63,174 bases of DNA from Planctomycetaceae bacterium (GCA_002722955.1 PBMZ01000032.1:1-63174), one strand, 5' to 3'; positions 44,310 through 53,485 are shown, counted from the first letter of the stretch. Notes: generated by a model not told the origin, from the letters alone. Program-made: numbers and translations.

Positions 44310-47300
44310 CTAGCAGTCCTCCAAGTCCGTCATCACGGCCATCGGCAACATGAAGGCTTCGTTGATCTCGGCCGAGTCGTCGGCGATCGTATTCATGCCT
44401 GCTCCACCCGCGACGATGTCGGTATCCGCTCCACCATCGATGATGTCGTCGCCATCTTCGCCCAAGGCGATGTCGTCGCCAGCTCTGCCGAGCAGTGAGT
44501 CGTTGTCGGCACCGCCCAGCAACGTGTCGTTGCCAGCTACACCGTCGAGCGTATCGTTGCCGGCCAATCCGGCCAGACCGTCGTTGCCATCGCCGCCGTC
44601 GAGCGAGTCGTTGCCGTTGCCGCCGTTGAGCGTATCATCGCCAACGCTGCCGGTGATCGAGTCGTCGCCGTCGCCGCCCTTGATGCGATCGTTGCCGCTG
44701 TTGCCATTCAGCGTGTCGTCGCCAGCGTTGCCTTCCAGGTTGTCGTTGTCGGCACCGCCGTCGAGGTTATCGTCGCCATCGCCTCCCAACAGCAAGTCGT
44801 CGTCATCGCCGCCTTGCAGGATGTCGCCGCCAGCTCCGCCACGCAACGTGTCGTTACCAGCACCGCCGTCGAGGGAATCATTGGAGTTGCCTTGACCGTT
44901 CAGCGTATCGTTGCCGTCACCGCCAGACATCGTGTCGGCTCCGGCACCGCCGAAGAGAACATCGTTTCCGTCGCCTCCGGACATCTCGTCATCGCCGGCC
45001 TTGCCAAGTAGCAAGTCGTCGCCATCGCCGCCGTCCAGCGTATCATTACCGGACATTCCGTCGAGCGTGTCGTTGCCCAATCCGCCGTTGATTTCATCGG
45101 TGCCGGAATCGCCGGTCAGCACATCGTCGCCGTCGCCGCCGTCGATGACGTCATTGCCGATGCCGCCGTCAACAGTGTCGTTGCCGGCACCAGCGTCGAT
45201 TGTGTCTTGCGAACCTTGGCCTCGAAGGTCGTCGTTGCCGTCGGCTCCATCAAGCACGTCGTTGCCACCGTTGCCTCGCAAGATGTCGTTGCCGGCACCT
45301 CCAAGCAGTGTGTCGTCGCCATTGAAACCTCGCAGCGAATCATCGCCTGCTCCGGCGTCCAACTTGCCCGATCCAGCGGCTCCCAACAACGTATCGTTTC
45401 CGTCTTCACCGTTCAGAGTCACATCGCCGGAGAAGTCCTCGGCGTCCAGGAAGTTATTTCCGGGGCCTGCGGTAATGAAGACGCGTTCGATTCGGAGCAA
45501 AGTGTTGAACCGGCCGCCGCCCTTGAGTTGATCATCGCTCAGGATGAAATTGCGATCGCCGCTGTCGACGATTTGGTCCACACCGAAGCCGCCGTCGTAT
45601 TCGTTGTTGCCATCGCCGCCGAGTAGCCGGTCGTCGTTCGTGCCGCCGATCAGTGTGTCGTTGCCGTCTCCGCCGCGAAGTGTCACGGGCAAGCTTGTGT
45701 TGCGAGCGTTCAAGCGATTCGCACTCGGTCCACCGATCAGTTGACCTTCTTCGATGTTGGTATACTCGGCGCGGCCGTTTCCGCCGACGAGAACTTCGTC
45801 GTCCAAGAAGTAACTGCGATCGCCTTTACCAACGATGCGGTCCGTGCCATCACCGCCGTCGACGGTATCAACACCAGTGACGCCACCAGCAAGCCGATCA
45901 TCGCCGTTGCCGCCGCTAATCAAGTCATTACCGCCGCCACCGTCAAGTGAATCGTTCGCGCCGCCGCCTTCGAGGCTATCCGGCCCATTTTCACCCATCA
46001 ATGTGTCATTGCCCGAGCCGCCGCCCATGCTGTCGCCGCCGGTACCACCGAAGACAAGGTCATCGCCAGCACCAGCACTCAAGCGATCGTTGCCTTCGTC
46101 GCCGTCGAGCCGGTCGTTGCCCGCGCCACCCACGATGGTGTCCGCGCCACCTTGGCCTTGAAGATTGTCATCGCCGTCGTTGCCACTGAGCGAATCGCGA
46201 TGAGCACCGCCGCGAAGCGTGTCGTTCAGGGCGCTGCCGATTAGCGTGTCACGGCCCTGACCACCGTTGGCCTCCACCGCGACGCTCGAGTTGCTGGCAT
46301 CAACTAAGTTGTTGCCCATGCCACTGTCGACTCGCAACGCTGCGACGAACAAGGTGTCGAGCGCGTTGATCTTCAGGGTGTCCATCTGATCGCCCGCATT
46401 GACTCGAAGCGAGGCCAACGGCGTGGCGAACGAAGTTGTTTCGAATTCGTTGTTGACGCTACGGATTTGAGAGACGTTGTCGTTGCTGGTGCCAACGTCT
46501 TCAAGGACCGCGGTTGTCACCACGTTGGGTAAGTTTAAGACCAAGTCATTAACTGTGCTGCCGGACAAGTCAACCGGTTCGAGCCCTGCGAAGTTGATCG
46601 TTTGCGTTGTGGTTGCTCCGACATCACCAACGGTGATGTCGCCATCTGTCGCGTTTAGAAAGCCAACCGATACCGTTCCGAACACACCACCGGTCACAAC
46701 GAGCGAGTCGTTGCCCGCGGCACCGTCGTAGTTGATCGGGCCCGTTGGCAACATCGCCGCGCCATCGTAATCCACCGTTAAGGTGTCATCGCCGCCGCTG
46801 CCAGTGACCGTCAAACTGCCAACAAAGCCGCTCGACATCCGTAGCAATTCCGCGCCGCCTTGCTCTTGGACGACGACGTCATTGCCGGAGCCAACAACCT
46901 CAAATGTACCCGCTGCTGGAAGGGCCACGGTTTGCGCACCGTCGCTAACAACGATGTCGCCAACAATCCGAAGTGTCGCGTCGCCTTGCGTGAAGACTCG
47001 CGGATCACCGGTCATTGCGGGCCGAGTCTCCGTCCAACCCAGTCCAACCGTGACGGAATCGTCAGCGTCGCCAGTGATCATAATCGTGTTGTTGGTGCCG
47101 GAAAGGTCCAAGACGTTTTGCTGCGAGATGGCCAGCGAGTTGGCTCCGGTCCCAGAGATATCAATGTCGGTCACGTTGACCGGAATGATGGGTGCAACGG
47201 TGATGTCATTGCACTCGCCGGCGCCATTCAACGCCACCGACGAAGTTCCATCGGGGTTGGATGTCACTGATAACGGAGTCGGTGCCGCCAATAATGTTCG

Positions 47301-47447
47301 ATCTTCCAACAGTTCCACCAAGCGAGGAACTAACAATTGCGGTCTCACCGATCGGCGAACGCGCCTGGTGGCATGATTGCCGGAACTCTGTGTCTTGGCA
47401 GAAGTCAACTTCGTCTGAATCGAACGTAACCAGGGATTCAAGAACAT
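44310..47447 (-). CDS. Giant LEPR-XLL protein dominated by RTX calcium-binding repeats
   Basis: A 1045-residue secreted protein. The N-terminal basic region ends in PRLVELLEDRTLLAA (LEDRTLL at 47-53, a LEPR-XLL variant). Residues about 60-390 are beta-rich with dispersed NDS/TVDYDGAA motifs. From about 395 to 1015 it is almost continuous RTX nonapeptides (GGxGxDxLx, for example GGAGNDRLDG, GGDGDDLLLGK), broken by two non-repeat inserts near 560-600 and 635-680. Such repeats fold into calcium-loaded beta-rolls outside the cell. The C-terminus ends EINEAFMLPMAVMTDLEDC. No catalytic domain is visible. The repeat DNA leaves long open frames on the other strand, which I regard as shadows. Confidence 0.88.
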   Translation of the reverse strand: MFLNPWLRSIQTKLTSAKTQSSGNHATRRVRRSVRPQLLVPRLVELLEDRTLLAAPTPLSVTSNPDGTSSVALNGAGECNDITVAPIIPVNVTDIDISGTGANSLAISQQNVLDLSGTNNTIMITGDADDSVTVGLGWTETRPAMTGDPRVFTQGDATLRIVGDIVVSDGAQTVALPAAGTFEVVGSGNDVVVQEQGGAELLRMSSGFVGSLTVTGSGGDDTLTVDYDGAAMLPTGPINYDGAAGNDSLVVTGGVFGTVSVGFLNATDGDITVGDVGATTTQTINFAGLEPVDLSGSTVNDLVLNLPNVVTTAVLEDVGTSNDNVSQIRSVNNEFETTSFATPLASLRVNAGDQMDTLKINALDTLFVAALRVDSGMGNNLVDASNSSVAVEANGGQGRDTLIGSALNDTLRGGAHRDSLSGNDGDDNLQGQGGADTIVGGAGNDRLDGDEGNDRLSAGAGDDLVFGGTGGDSMGGGSGNDTLMGENGPDSLEGGGANDSLDGGGGNDLISGGNGDDRLAGGVTGVDTVDGGDGTDRIVGKGDRSYFLDDEVLVGGNGRAEYTNIEEGQLIGGPSANRLNARNTSLPVTLRGGDGNDTLIGGTNDDRLLGGDGNNEYDGGFGVDQIVDSGDRNFILSDDQLKGGGRFNTLLRIERVFITAGPGNNFLDAEDFSGDVTLNGEDGNDTLLGAAGSGKLDAGAGDDSLRGFNGDDTLLGGAGNDILRGNGGNDVLDGADGNDDLRGQGSQDTIDAGAGNDTVDGGIGNDVIDGGDGDDVLTGDSGTDEINGGLGNDTLDGMSGNDTLDGGDGDDLLLGKAGDDEMSGGDGNDVLFGGAGADTMSGGDGNDTLNGQGNSNDSLDGGAGNDTLRGGAGGDILQGGDDDDLLLGGDGDDNLDGGADNDNLEGNAGDDTLNGNSGNDRIKGGDGDDSITGSVGDDTLNGGNGNDSLDGGDGNDGLAGLAGNDTLDGVAGNDTLLGGADNDSLLGRAGDDIALGEDGDDIIDGGADTDIVAGGAGMNTIADDSAEINEAFMLPMAVMTDLEDC

Positions 47448-48013
47448 CAGGCGGCTTTCCTTATCGATGGAATCCGATTACTCCGCAAAGTTTCACCAAA
47501 CGGAAATGTTTAATGGGGAGTAACCGATGAGTGCGCACGCTACGCGTGTTTGTTCTGAAACATTTTTCGGTGCTTCGGCACGGATGAGCACCGAAAGTAT
47601 TCAAGACAAACAACCCTTGGTTGCGCAATGGCTCCCAAAAAGAGGCCGTGAGACCTCCTCATCCTGTTTCGACTGCTGACGCTGCCCTAGAAAAAAGCGA
47701 AGATTCCGAGTTGCCCCGTCACCCCGATTTCGCGTCCGTTTGAAGCGGTTGGTGTGGTGACACTGGTTTTTAGGGGGAGGTTTTGTCAGTGGCCTGAAGG
47801 TTGTAGACTGAGTGTGGCCCTGCGACTCCGTTCGCAGGGGGCGTGAGCGGAGCGGGGCCCAAAGTAGCCATCACTCTCCGAGTGATGAGCCTGCGTATCG
47901 AACTTCATTACATAAAGAAGCTTCACTAATCGCAAAACGTATGAGCAAAGGCTCGTCTCTCGGAAAGAGACGGCTACTTTGTTGCGTTAGTGATGTGCTA
48001 AGGCGGAGAAAAA
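47448..48013. other. Intergenic region with palindromic repeats
   Basis: In these 566 bases I see no gene. A 10-bp hairpin (TTTCGGTGCT / AGCACCGAAA, 47565-47596) lies upstream of the RTX gene. Bases 47861-47980 begin AAAGTAGCC and end GGCTACTTT, with two internal hairpins (CATCACTCTCCGAGTGATG and CGTCTCTCGGAAAGAGACG), an element typical of planctomycete intergenic DNA. Its end lies 33 bases before the beta-lactamase-like gene, which has an AGGCGGAG ribosome-binding site. Confidence 0.55.
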
Positions 48014-49144
48014 ATGAAATGGATCGTTACGGCGTTGCTTGTTCTTTTGCTAATTTCGCCAGCGTTGGCCGCTGATTTCGGCGCTGTCCGCGAGGTGCTT
48101 GACGACGCTGTTGCGTTACGCAAGGTTGCCGGCGGTAGCGTGATGGTGATCCATCAAGGGAAAGTTGTCCTCAGTCAAAGATTTGGTTACGCCGACGTCG
48201 CTTCCAAGACACCGTTTCGAGTTGACACGCCGGTAGTGATCGCGTCCGTTGGTAAGCCACTGTTAGGAACAGCCGCTTATCGATTGGCGGAGCAAAAGAA
48301 GATTGACCTGACCGCGCCAATCACCAATTACCTGCCCGAGTTCGCCGACGTGAAGTTGGAATCCGGCGAGAGGTTAACTCGGCCGCCAACCATGATTGAA
48401 CTGATGGCTCACACGTCGGGCATTCGTTATTCCGAGTCGACCGGCGGGCGTCCTTGGCTCGCCAAGTGGACTGGTGGCAAGACGTTGGCTGACGTCGTCA
48501 AGAAGTATGCCCGCGAGTATCCCTTTGAGGCACAGCCTGGAAAACGTTACGCATACAGCGGAATCGGTTGGGATGTGGCGGCTCGCGTTCTTGAGGTCGC
48601 GGCAAAGCAGCCTCGCAACGAATTCTTAACCTCGGCGATTACCAAGCCGCTGGGCATGGAGCACACGTACTTTCGAGATGCCACGAGTTTGAAGCGAATC
48701 GGCAAGATGCCGACTCGGTATTACCACAAGGACGGCAAGATCGCCAAGTCGCGTGATCGACGCGTGCCGCCAACGAATACCTACAGCTCATCGGGTGGCT
48801 CGATCATCTCGACGGCGCCGGACTTGGCTCGCTGGCTTTTAATGATCCGTGCCAAGGGAAAACACGAAGGCAAGACGATCTTGTCGAGTGATACGATTGC
48901 CGAAATGCTTTCGCCTCAGAAGCCCAGCAGCAAGAGCCGCGCCGGATTCAGCATTCGCAAGAAGAGCAAATCGGGCAAGGCTCTTGTGATTGGTCACACA
49001 GGTTCGTCGGGCACCAATATCTGGCTCGACTTCGAGAAAGACGTGATCGGCATCATGCTCACGCAGACTCGGGGTAAGGATATTAAGCCGTTCCGTGTTG
49101 ATCTTGAGAAACGCGTTAACCACTGCATTGATGCGTTGCGCTAA
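48014..49144 (+). CDS. Serine beta-lactamase-family hydrolase, exported
   Basis: A 376-residue class C beta-lactamase/esterase-type protein with a signal peptide (MKWIVTALLVLLLISPALAA). The S-x-x-K motif is ASVGK (S78-K81), the second motif is Y181-S-G in RYAYSGIGW, and GHTGSSG serves as the KTG-like box. The family includes penicillin-binding-like carboxypeptidases and esterases; true beta-lactamase activity is not implied. AGGCGGAG precedes the ATG. It converges on queD with a five-base gap. Confidence 0.88.
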   Translation: MKWIVTALLVLLLISPALAADFGAVREVLDDAVALRKVAGGSVMVIHQGKVVLSQRFGYADVASKTPFRVDTPVVIASVGKPLLGTAAYRLAEQKKIDLTAPITNYLPEFADVKLESGERLTRPPTMIELMAHTSGIRYSESTGGRPWLAKWTGGKTLADVVKKYAREYPFEAQPGKRYAYSGIGWDVAARVLEVAAKQPRNEFLTSAITKPLGMEHTYFRDATSLKRIGKMPTRYYHKDGKIAKSRDRRVPPTNTYSSSGGSIISTAPDLARWLLMIRAKGKHEGKTILSSDTIAEMLSPQKPSSKSRAGFSIRKKSKSGKALVIGHTGSSGTNIWLDFEKDVIGIMLTQTRGKDIKPFRVDLEKRVNHCIDALR

Positions 49145-49149
49145 ACGAT

Positions 49150-49554
49150 TTACTCGCCGCAGTAGGTTGCGAAGGCGTTGGGAGTTTCCCACAGCGAAAC
49201 TTCTCGAACGGGAAAGCCTTGTTCGAGCGTGTAGTCGTAGATCAGCTTGGCGATGTTCTCGGCGGTCGGGTTCTCTGGGATGATGTAAACCCGTTCGCCC
49301 AATTCTTGCAAGAACGGCAAGGCTGGATCGTTCTCGCATAAGATCATGCGGTGGTCTAACTGGTTGTCGATCCATGTTCGCACGGATGCCTTAATGTCGG
49401 AAAAGTCGACAACCATCCCACGGTCATCCAGCGCGTCGCGTTCCAGTTCGATGACGGCGCGGCCGTTGTGGCCGTGCAGATGCTTGCACTTGCCGTCGTA
49501 ATTCAACAGGCGGTGTCCGTAGCAAAAGTCGATATGCTGCGTCACTCGGAACAT
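49150..49554 (-). CDS. queD: 6-carboxytetrahydropterin synthase (QueD family)
   Basis: A 134-residue QueD/PTPS-family enzyme, normally making 6-carboxy-tetrahydropterin for queuosine. Zinc ligands are H14 (FCYGHRL) and H27/H29 in CKHLHGHN; C23 is the catalytic cysteine. DFSDIKASVRTWIDNQLDHRMIL and VSLWETPNAFATY supply the remaining Asp/His and the substrate-binding Glu. Length and motifs fit QueD. AGGA lies eight bases upstream of the ATG. No other queuosine gene is in view. Confidence 0.93.
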   Translation of the reverse strand: MFRVTQHIDFCYGHRLLNYDGKCKHLHGHNGRAVIELERDALDDRGMVVDFSDIKASVRTWIDNQLDHRMILCENDPALPFLQELGERVYIIPENPTAENIAKLIYDYTLEQGFPVREVSLWETPNAFATYCGE

Positions 49555-49583
49555 GGAGACATCCTAATGTGTCGTGAAGAAAA

Positions 49584-49642
49584 GTGGCGTAAGCTTCCAG
49601 CTTGCGGATACTCAAGAACCACAAGCTGGAAGCTTACGCCAC
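49584..49642. repeat. Perfect 21-bp palindrome
   Basis: GTGGCGTAAGCTTCCAGCTTG and its exact complement flank a 17-base loop. It lies between queD and metK, both on the minus strand. The sequence is of a type I recall as common in planctomycete intergenic DNA. Confidence 0.8.
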
Positions 49643-49693
49643 CAACTCTGAGGCAGGACGCAGTCGCCTACGGCCTGCCGTTAAACTTGCCGA

Positions 49694-50821
49694 TTAAACG
49701 TCGAGAATGCGTTCCCATGGGAACTGCTCGCGTCCGTAGTGACCGTAGCTGGCGGATTCGAAGTAGCTCCAACCCTCGGGCTTCAGCAAGCACAGATGAT
49801 CGATGATCTTGCCGGGGGAAAGGTCCGGGAACTTGTCCTTGACCCAGCCCGTGACGTCATCGCCGGTCTCCGTGACGGCTGTAACCATTTCCGGTTGCAA
49901 CTGACCGATGCCGTACGCGATATGAACGGTGCACTCTTTGAGGTCGAGGTGCTTGACCGCGTTCTTGGCAATGTGGCGAGCCATGTAAGCTGCGCTGCGA
50001 TCAACCTTAGTCGCGTCCTTGCCCGAGACCGCACCGCCGCCAACGGGAACTCGCGGACCGAATTGATCGACGACGATCTTGCGGCCAACAACGCCAGCAT
50101 CACCAGTCGGACCACCGATCACGAACAAACCTGTTCCGTTGATCTTGGAAAGGTTCGCTGGGATGTCATCGCCAAGGATCGGCTTGACGATGTTCTCGAA
50201 GATTTGTTCGCGGATTTGTTCTTGGTTCAAACCGCAGTTTTCGGGCTCGTCATGTTGAGCAGCAACAATGAAGTCCGTCGGTTGCCCATCCGGGTTAATG
50301 GTGACTTGGGTCTTGGTGTCCGAACGGAGCCATCCCAGTTCACCGCTGCGACGAAGATCGCGGAGCCGCATACAGATGTCCCGGGCCAAGATGTATTCCT
50401 TGGGCATCATTTCGGGCGTCTCGCTGGTGGCGTAGCCGACCATGATTCCTTGGTCGCCAGCTCCACCGAAGTCTGTTCCCGTGCCCGCACCCTCGGCGAT
50501 GTGAGGCGATTGCGCGCGAATGTGATCGATGACGCTCAGCTCTTCGCCGTTCGTGCTATAGCCAATCTTCAGCCAGCATTCGCGAGCCAACTCGATGACA
50601 TCCAATTGCGACCGAATCTCTGCCGGCCATTTGGTTTCGCCGGAAACAATCAGAAGGTTGTCTTTGGCCAAGCATTCGATGGCCGTGCGAATTCGACGTC
50701 GAGCATCGAGGTCCTCGCCACAAAGGCTGAGTGCTTCATCGAGAATGCGATCGGCGACTTGATCTCAGAATTTATCCGGGTGGCCATCGCTGACATGTTC
50801 TGCCGTACGTGCACAAATCAT
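49694..50821 (-). CDS. metK: S-adenosylmethionine synthetase with an in-frame UGA
   Basis: The full frame from the ATG at 50821 gives 375 codons, the normal size for MetK, which makes SAM from methionine and ATP. GAGDQGIMVGYATSETPEMMP, DTKTQVTI, FVIGGPTGDAGVVGRKI and GGAVSGKDATKVDRSAAYMAR are clear signatures. The N-terminus reads TAEHVSDGHPDKF, then TGA (50765-50767), then DQVADRILDEAL. The stop sits where many homologues, such as that of Bacillus, have Cys in GHPDKxCDQ. Everything after it stays in frame with no further defect. A shorter product could start at TTG 50671 but would lack the catalytic His loop. Options are a nonsense mutation, a base error, or recoding as selenocysteine. I see no convincing SECIS hairpin just after the codon. 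Confidence 0.85.
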
Positions 50822-51137
50822 CGTGCCTTGTCCCCTCCGTGGCTGCTGCCACACTGAAATGAATGAGCGAATTGATATGGGCAAAGTTGACCGCGTCTTG
50901 CCATCAACTGTTCGTCATCAAAGACGAGCCAATTAGCGTGGCCGCATTGTTGTCAATCGCGCGAGAGAATTCAACGCGCAGCCAAAGGCAGTTTGGCTAA
51001 TTTATGGCACTTGGGATGCAGAACGCGAACTCACGAACTCTTAGTCGGTCGTGAGATTTACTCGCTGGCGCGTCGTCCAGGTATTCGCAGCGACTAAAGA
51101 TCGATGCGAGACCAGCAGGTCGGCCGAAGAAATCTTT
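50822..51137. other. Intergenic region upstream of metK
   Basis: These 316 bases hold the metK leader, with GGAGGGGACAAGG just upstream of the ATG at 50821. I looked for a SAM-responsive riboswitch and saw none. A degraded copy of the 44215 palindrome arm (TTACTCGCTGGCGCGTCGT) is at about 51058-51077. Confidence 0.4.
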
Positions 51138-52508
51138 CTACAGAATCTCGTGGATGGGCTCGATGCCTTCTTCGACCATGTATTGCGGTGTGCCTGTAAG
51201 GTCGAAGAAACGGATCTCACTGGTGTTGATGCCGACGTTCTTATAGAGCGTGGCGAAGATCTCTTGGAACTTCACTGGGCGCTTTTCAGCGTGTTCACCG
51301 TAGCGGTTGGTTGCGCCAAGGACTTGGCCAGTTTGCATTCCGCCGCCGGCTAGCATCGCACATGAGACGCGTGGCCAGTGGTCGCGGCTGTTGTTCTTGT
51401 TGATCTTTGGTGTTCGACCGAATTCGCCCCACAGCACAACTGAGACATCGTCGCCCATACCACGTTCGTGCAGATCTTCGATCAGGGCAGACATGCCTTG
51501 GTCCAGAAGTGGGAATTCTTGGCGAGAGCGCGGGAAGTTCAAGCCGTCTCCCCCGTGCCAATCCCAACGGCTGTAGTTTAGCGAGACGACTCGCGCGCCA
51601 GCCTCGACCAAACGTCGAGCGATGCAGAAATTGCGGATCATCTTCGGAGCACCGTCGCGTTGGTACCGCGGATCGTTTTCTCCGTAACGAGCTAGGACCT
51701 TGGGATCCTCTTTGCTCAGGTCCAATGCGTCGGCCAACGGGGAAGTGGTCAGGATGCCGAGGGCTTGTTGATTGTAGACGTCCATGCTGTCGGCCAAGCC
51801 GCTGACATCAGCTTCTCGACGGAATCGATCAACGGCTGATCGCAGCGCCTCGCGATCTCGAAGTCGATCCAATGTGATTCCTTGTAGCTCCATGTTGGCC
51901 GCTGATTTCTTCGGGTCTTTTTCGACCAAACCAAACGGAGCATTCTTGGCACCGAGGAAGCCGCCCTTTTCCGGCAATCCCCATGTGCGATTTCCTGTCG
52001 GATACATCAGCGATACGTTTGATGGAACGGCGTCGTTGACTTTGCCTTGAAGATGGGAAACCCACGCTCCCCAGTTCGGGCGTCCTTCGCGAGGCTCTCG
52101 CTGACCCTTCTTCCAACCGGTCATGCATTGATACGCATCGTGACGTCCGTCAGCGTCGCAGATGGATCGCACGGGGATGAACTTATCCATCATGCTGGCC
52201 ATGCGCGGAAACAGTTCACAGATTTCGATGCCAGGCACGTTGGTTGCGATCGGGTTGAACTCGCCGCGAATTTCGGCAGGAGCCGCCGGTTTGGGGTCCC
52301 AAAGGTCGATGTGCGACGGACCGCCAGGCATATAAATATTGATGATCGCACGATGATTCGAGCCAGTACCAGCTTGAGCGTCGCTTTGCAGCATTTGTGG
52401 CAAGGACAAGCCGCCCAAGGCCATTCCGCCCACTTTGATAAAGTCACGCCGCGAGTAGCCGTCACAAAAACCGTTGCCACCCCAAGACTTACCAAAAATC
52501 GTCAGCAT
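51138..52508 (-). CDS. DUF1501 Tat-exported protein (sulfatase-fold)
   Basis: A 456-residue DUF1501 protein. GYSRRDFIKVGGMALGG is a twin-arginine signal. The body contains AIINIYMPGGPSHIDLWDPKP, VVSLNYSRWDWHGGD and VVLWGEFGRTPKINKNNSRDHWPRVSCAMLAGG, which are DUF1501 hallmarks; the fold is alkaline-phosphatase/sulfatase-like. The usual partner (a DUF1549/DUF1553 cytochrome protein) is not adjacent here. The ATG at 52508 has GGAG upstream; an alternative TTG start lies four codons earlier. Substrate unknown. Confidence 0.9.
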   Translation of the reverse strand: MLTIFGKSWGGNGFCDGYSRRDFIKVGGMALGGLSLPQMLQSDAQAGTGSNHRAIINIYMPGGPSHIDLWDPKPAAPAEIRGEFNPIATNVPGIEICELFPRMASMMDKFIPVRSICDADGRHDAYQCMTGWKKGQREPREGRPNWGAWVSHLQGKVNDAVPSNVSLMYPTGNRTWGLPEKGGFLGAKNAPFGLVEKDPKKSAANMELQGITLDRLRDREALRSAVDRFRREADVSGLADSMDVYNQQALGILTTSPLADALDLSKEDPKVLARYGENDPRYQRDGAPKMIRNFCIARRLVEAGARVVSLNYSRWDWHGGDGLNFPRSRQEFPLLDQGMSALIEDLHERGMGDDVSVVLWGEFGRTPKINKNNSRDHWPRVSCAMLAGGGMQTGQVLGATNRYGEHAEKRPVKFQEIFATLYKNVGINTSEIRFFDLTGTPQYMVEEGIEPIHEIL

Positions 52509-52726
52509 CGATGACTCCAATCATTCAACGTATGTTTACGCGTCAATATATACAAGATATCGGCTGACAATTATAGCAATCTGTGTCGGTTTTGTCTTGT
52601 CGATTTGGGATTTCCGGAGCGGGTGGGCCTCGGAGGGCTGGGTTTTGGCGGTGCCGGCAGAAGCCCGGCTTTTGCCGGCGGGGAACTGCTGATGACCCGT
52701 TCGGGGATCGGGATTAGACTGAGCGC

Positions 52727-53485
52727 ATGGCGGAAGACCTTTCCGAAAGGACCGAAGCACCAACTGTAAGACGTCGACGCGAGGCTCGGCGTCAGGGACA
52801 CGTTGCGCATAGTTCTGAGTTAAGCACGGCCATCCATCTAATGACCGTTGTCGCCTGCTTCTACTTTGCGGGGGTGAGGTTCTTTGTTGGATCGGCTCAA
52901 TTCTTACGGCAAAGTTTGCTCAGGGCGGGTGAGAACGACGCTGATCAATTGATTGCCGCGTCAGTCTCGTCAAGTCAGGCGTGGTTGTCGCAAGAAATCT
53001 TGCCAGGGATGCTTTTCCTTGCGTTCGGGATCGTCCTTGCCCACTTGACGCAAGTGGGTGTGTTATTGACGCCGTCGAAGTTGTTACCAGACGCGAAACG
53101 GCTGTCGGCACTTTCGGGAGTGCGCCGGATTTTCTCAGCAGAAACGGCGACGCGACTCTTGAGCAGCTTCGGGAAAGTGGTCGTATTGGCGTCGGTGGCC
53201 GTGGTCTTCGTCAGTAGCCGCTTGAACGAAATCATTCGGCTTGCGCAAAACGGTCCGAACATCGGAATCCGATACCTCGGCCAGTCAGCTCTGGAACTGA
53301 GCTTTTGGATGGCGGGCAGTTTGCTGTTACTTGGACTGCTCGATTACTTGGTCGAGCGTTGGCGATTCGAGCAGTCGCTGAAGATGACTCGTCGAGAGCT
53401 ATTGGACGAGTTGAAAAACATGGAAGGCGATCCACAGATTCATCGGCGCCGACGAGAAACTCATCGAAAACTTGCGTCTGGCTGA
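52727..53485 (+). CDS. flhB: FlhB-like export protein lacking the autocleavage domain
   Basis: A 252-residue protein matching the membrane part of FlhB, the substrate-specificity switch of flagellar type III export. The N-terminus reads DLSERTEAPTVRRRREARRQG, four hydrophobic segments follow, and MTRRELLDELKNMEGDPQIHRRRRE is the linker into the cytoplasmic domain. FlhB is usually about 350 residues with an NPTH autocleavage site; here the frame stops at LASG and the next bases are antisense to the BON-like gene. The C-terminal domain is absent. No other flagellar gene is present. It is probably a nonfunctional truncation, unless a truncated scaffold is used. Confidence 0.85.
   Translation: MAEDLSERTEAPTVRRRREARRQGHVAHSSELSTAIHLMTVVACFYFAGVRFFVGSAQFLRQSLLRAGENDADQLIAASVSSSQAWLSQEILPGMLFLAFGIVLAHLTQVGVLLTPSKLLPDAKRLSALSGVRRIFSAETATRLLSSFGKVVVLASVAVVFVSSRLNEIIRLAQNGPNIGIRYLGQSALELSFWMAGSLLLLGLLDYLVERWRFEQSLKMTRRELLDELKNMEGDPQIHRRRRETHRKLASG

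Noticed and set aside
44350-46161. Long plus-strand frames rich in Ser/Pro opposite the RTX repeats
   Set aside because: They are the complement of GGxGxD codons, which leave the other strand open. The minus-strand reading has the true RTX pattern and an LEPR-XLL start.
44310-46260. Regular repeats suggesting a CRISPR or satellite array
   Set aside because: The period is that of the nonapeptide codons and there are no unique spacers between identical repeats.
47812-48075. Plus-strand 87-codon frame before the beta-lactamase-like gene
   Set aside because: It runs through the palindromic repeat 47861-47980 and overlaps the next gene's signal peptide in another frame.
50698-50764. SECIS element 3' of the metK UGA
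   Set aside because: Only a 4-bp stem and a later CGAGG/CCUCG hairpin are visible. Neither has the usual position or apical G/U features of a bacterial SECIS.
50822-51137. SAM riboswitch upstream of metK
   Set aside because: No paired helices of the SAM-I, SAM-II or SAM-IV type and no terminator were seen.
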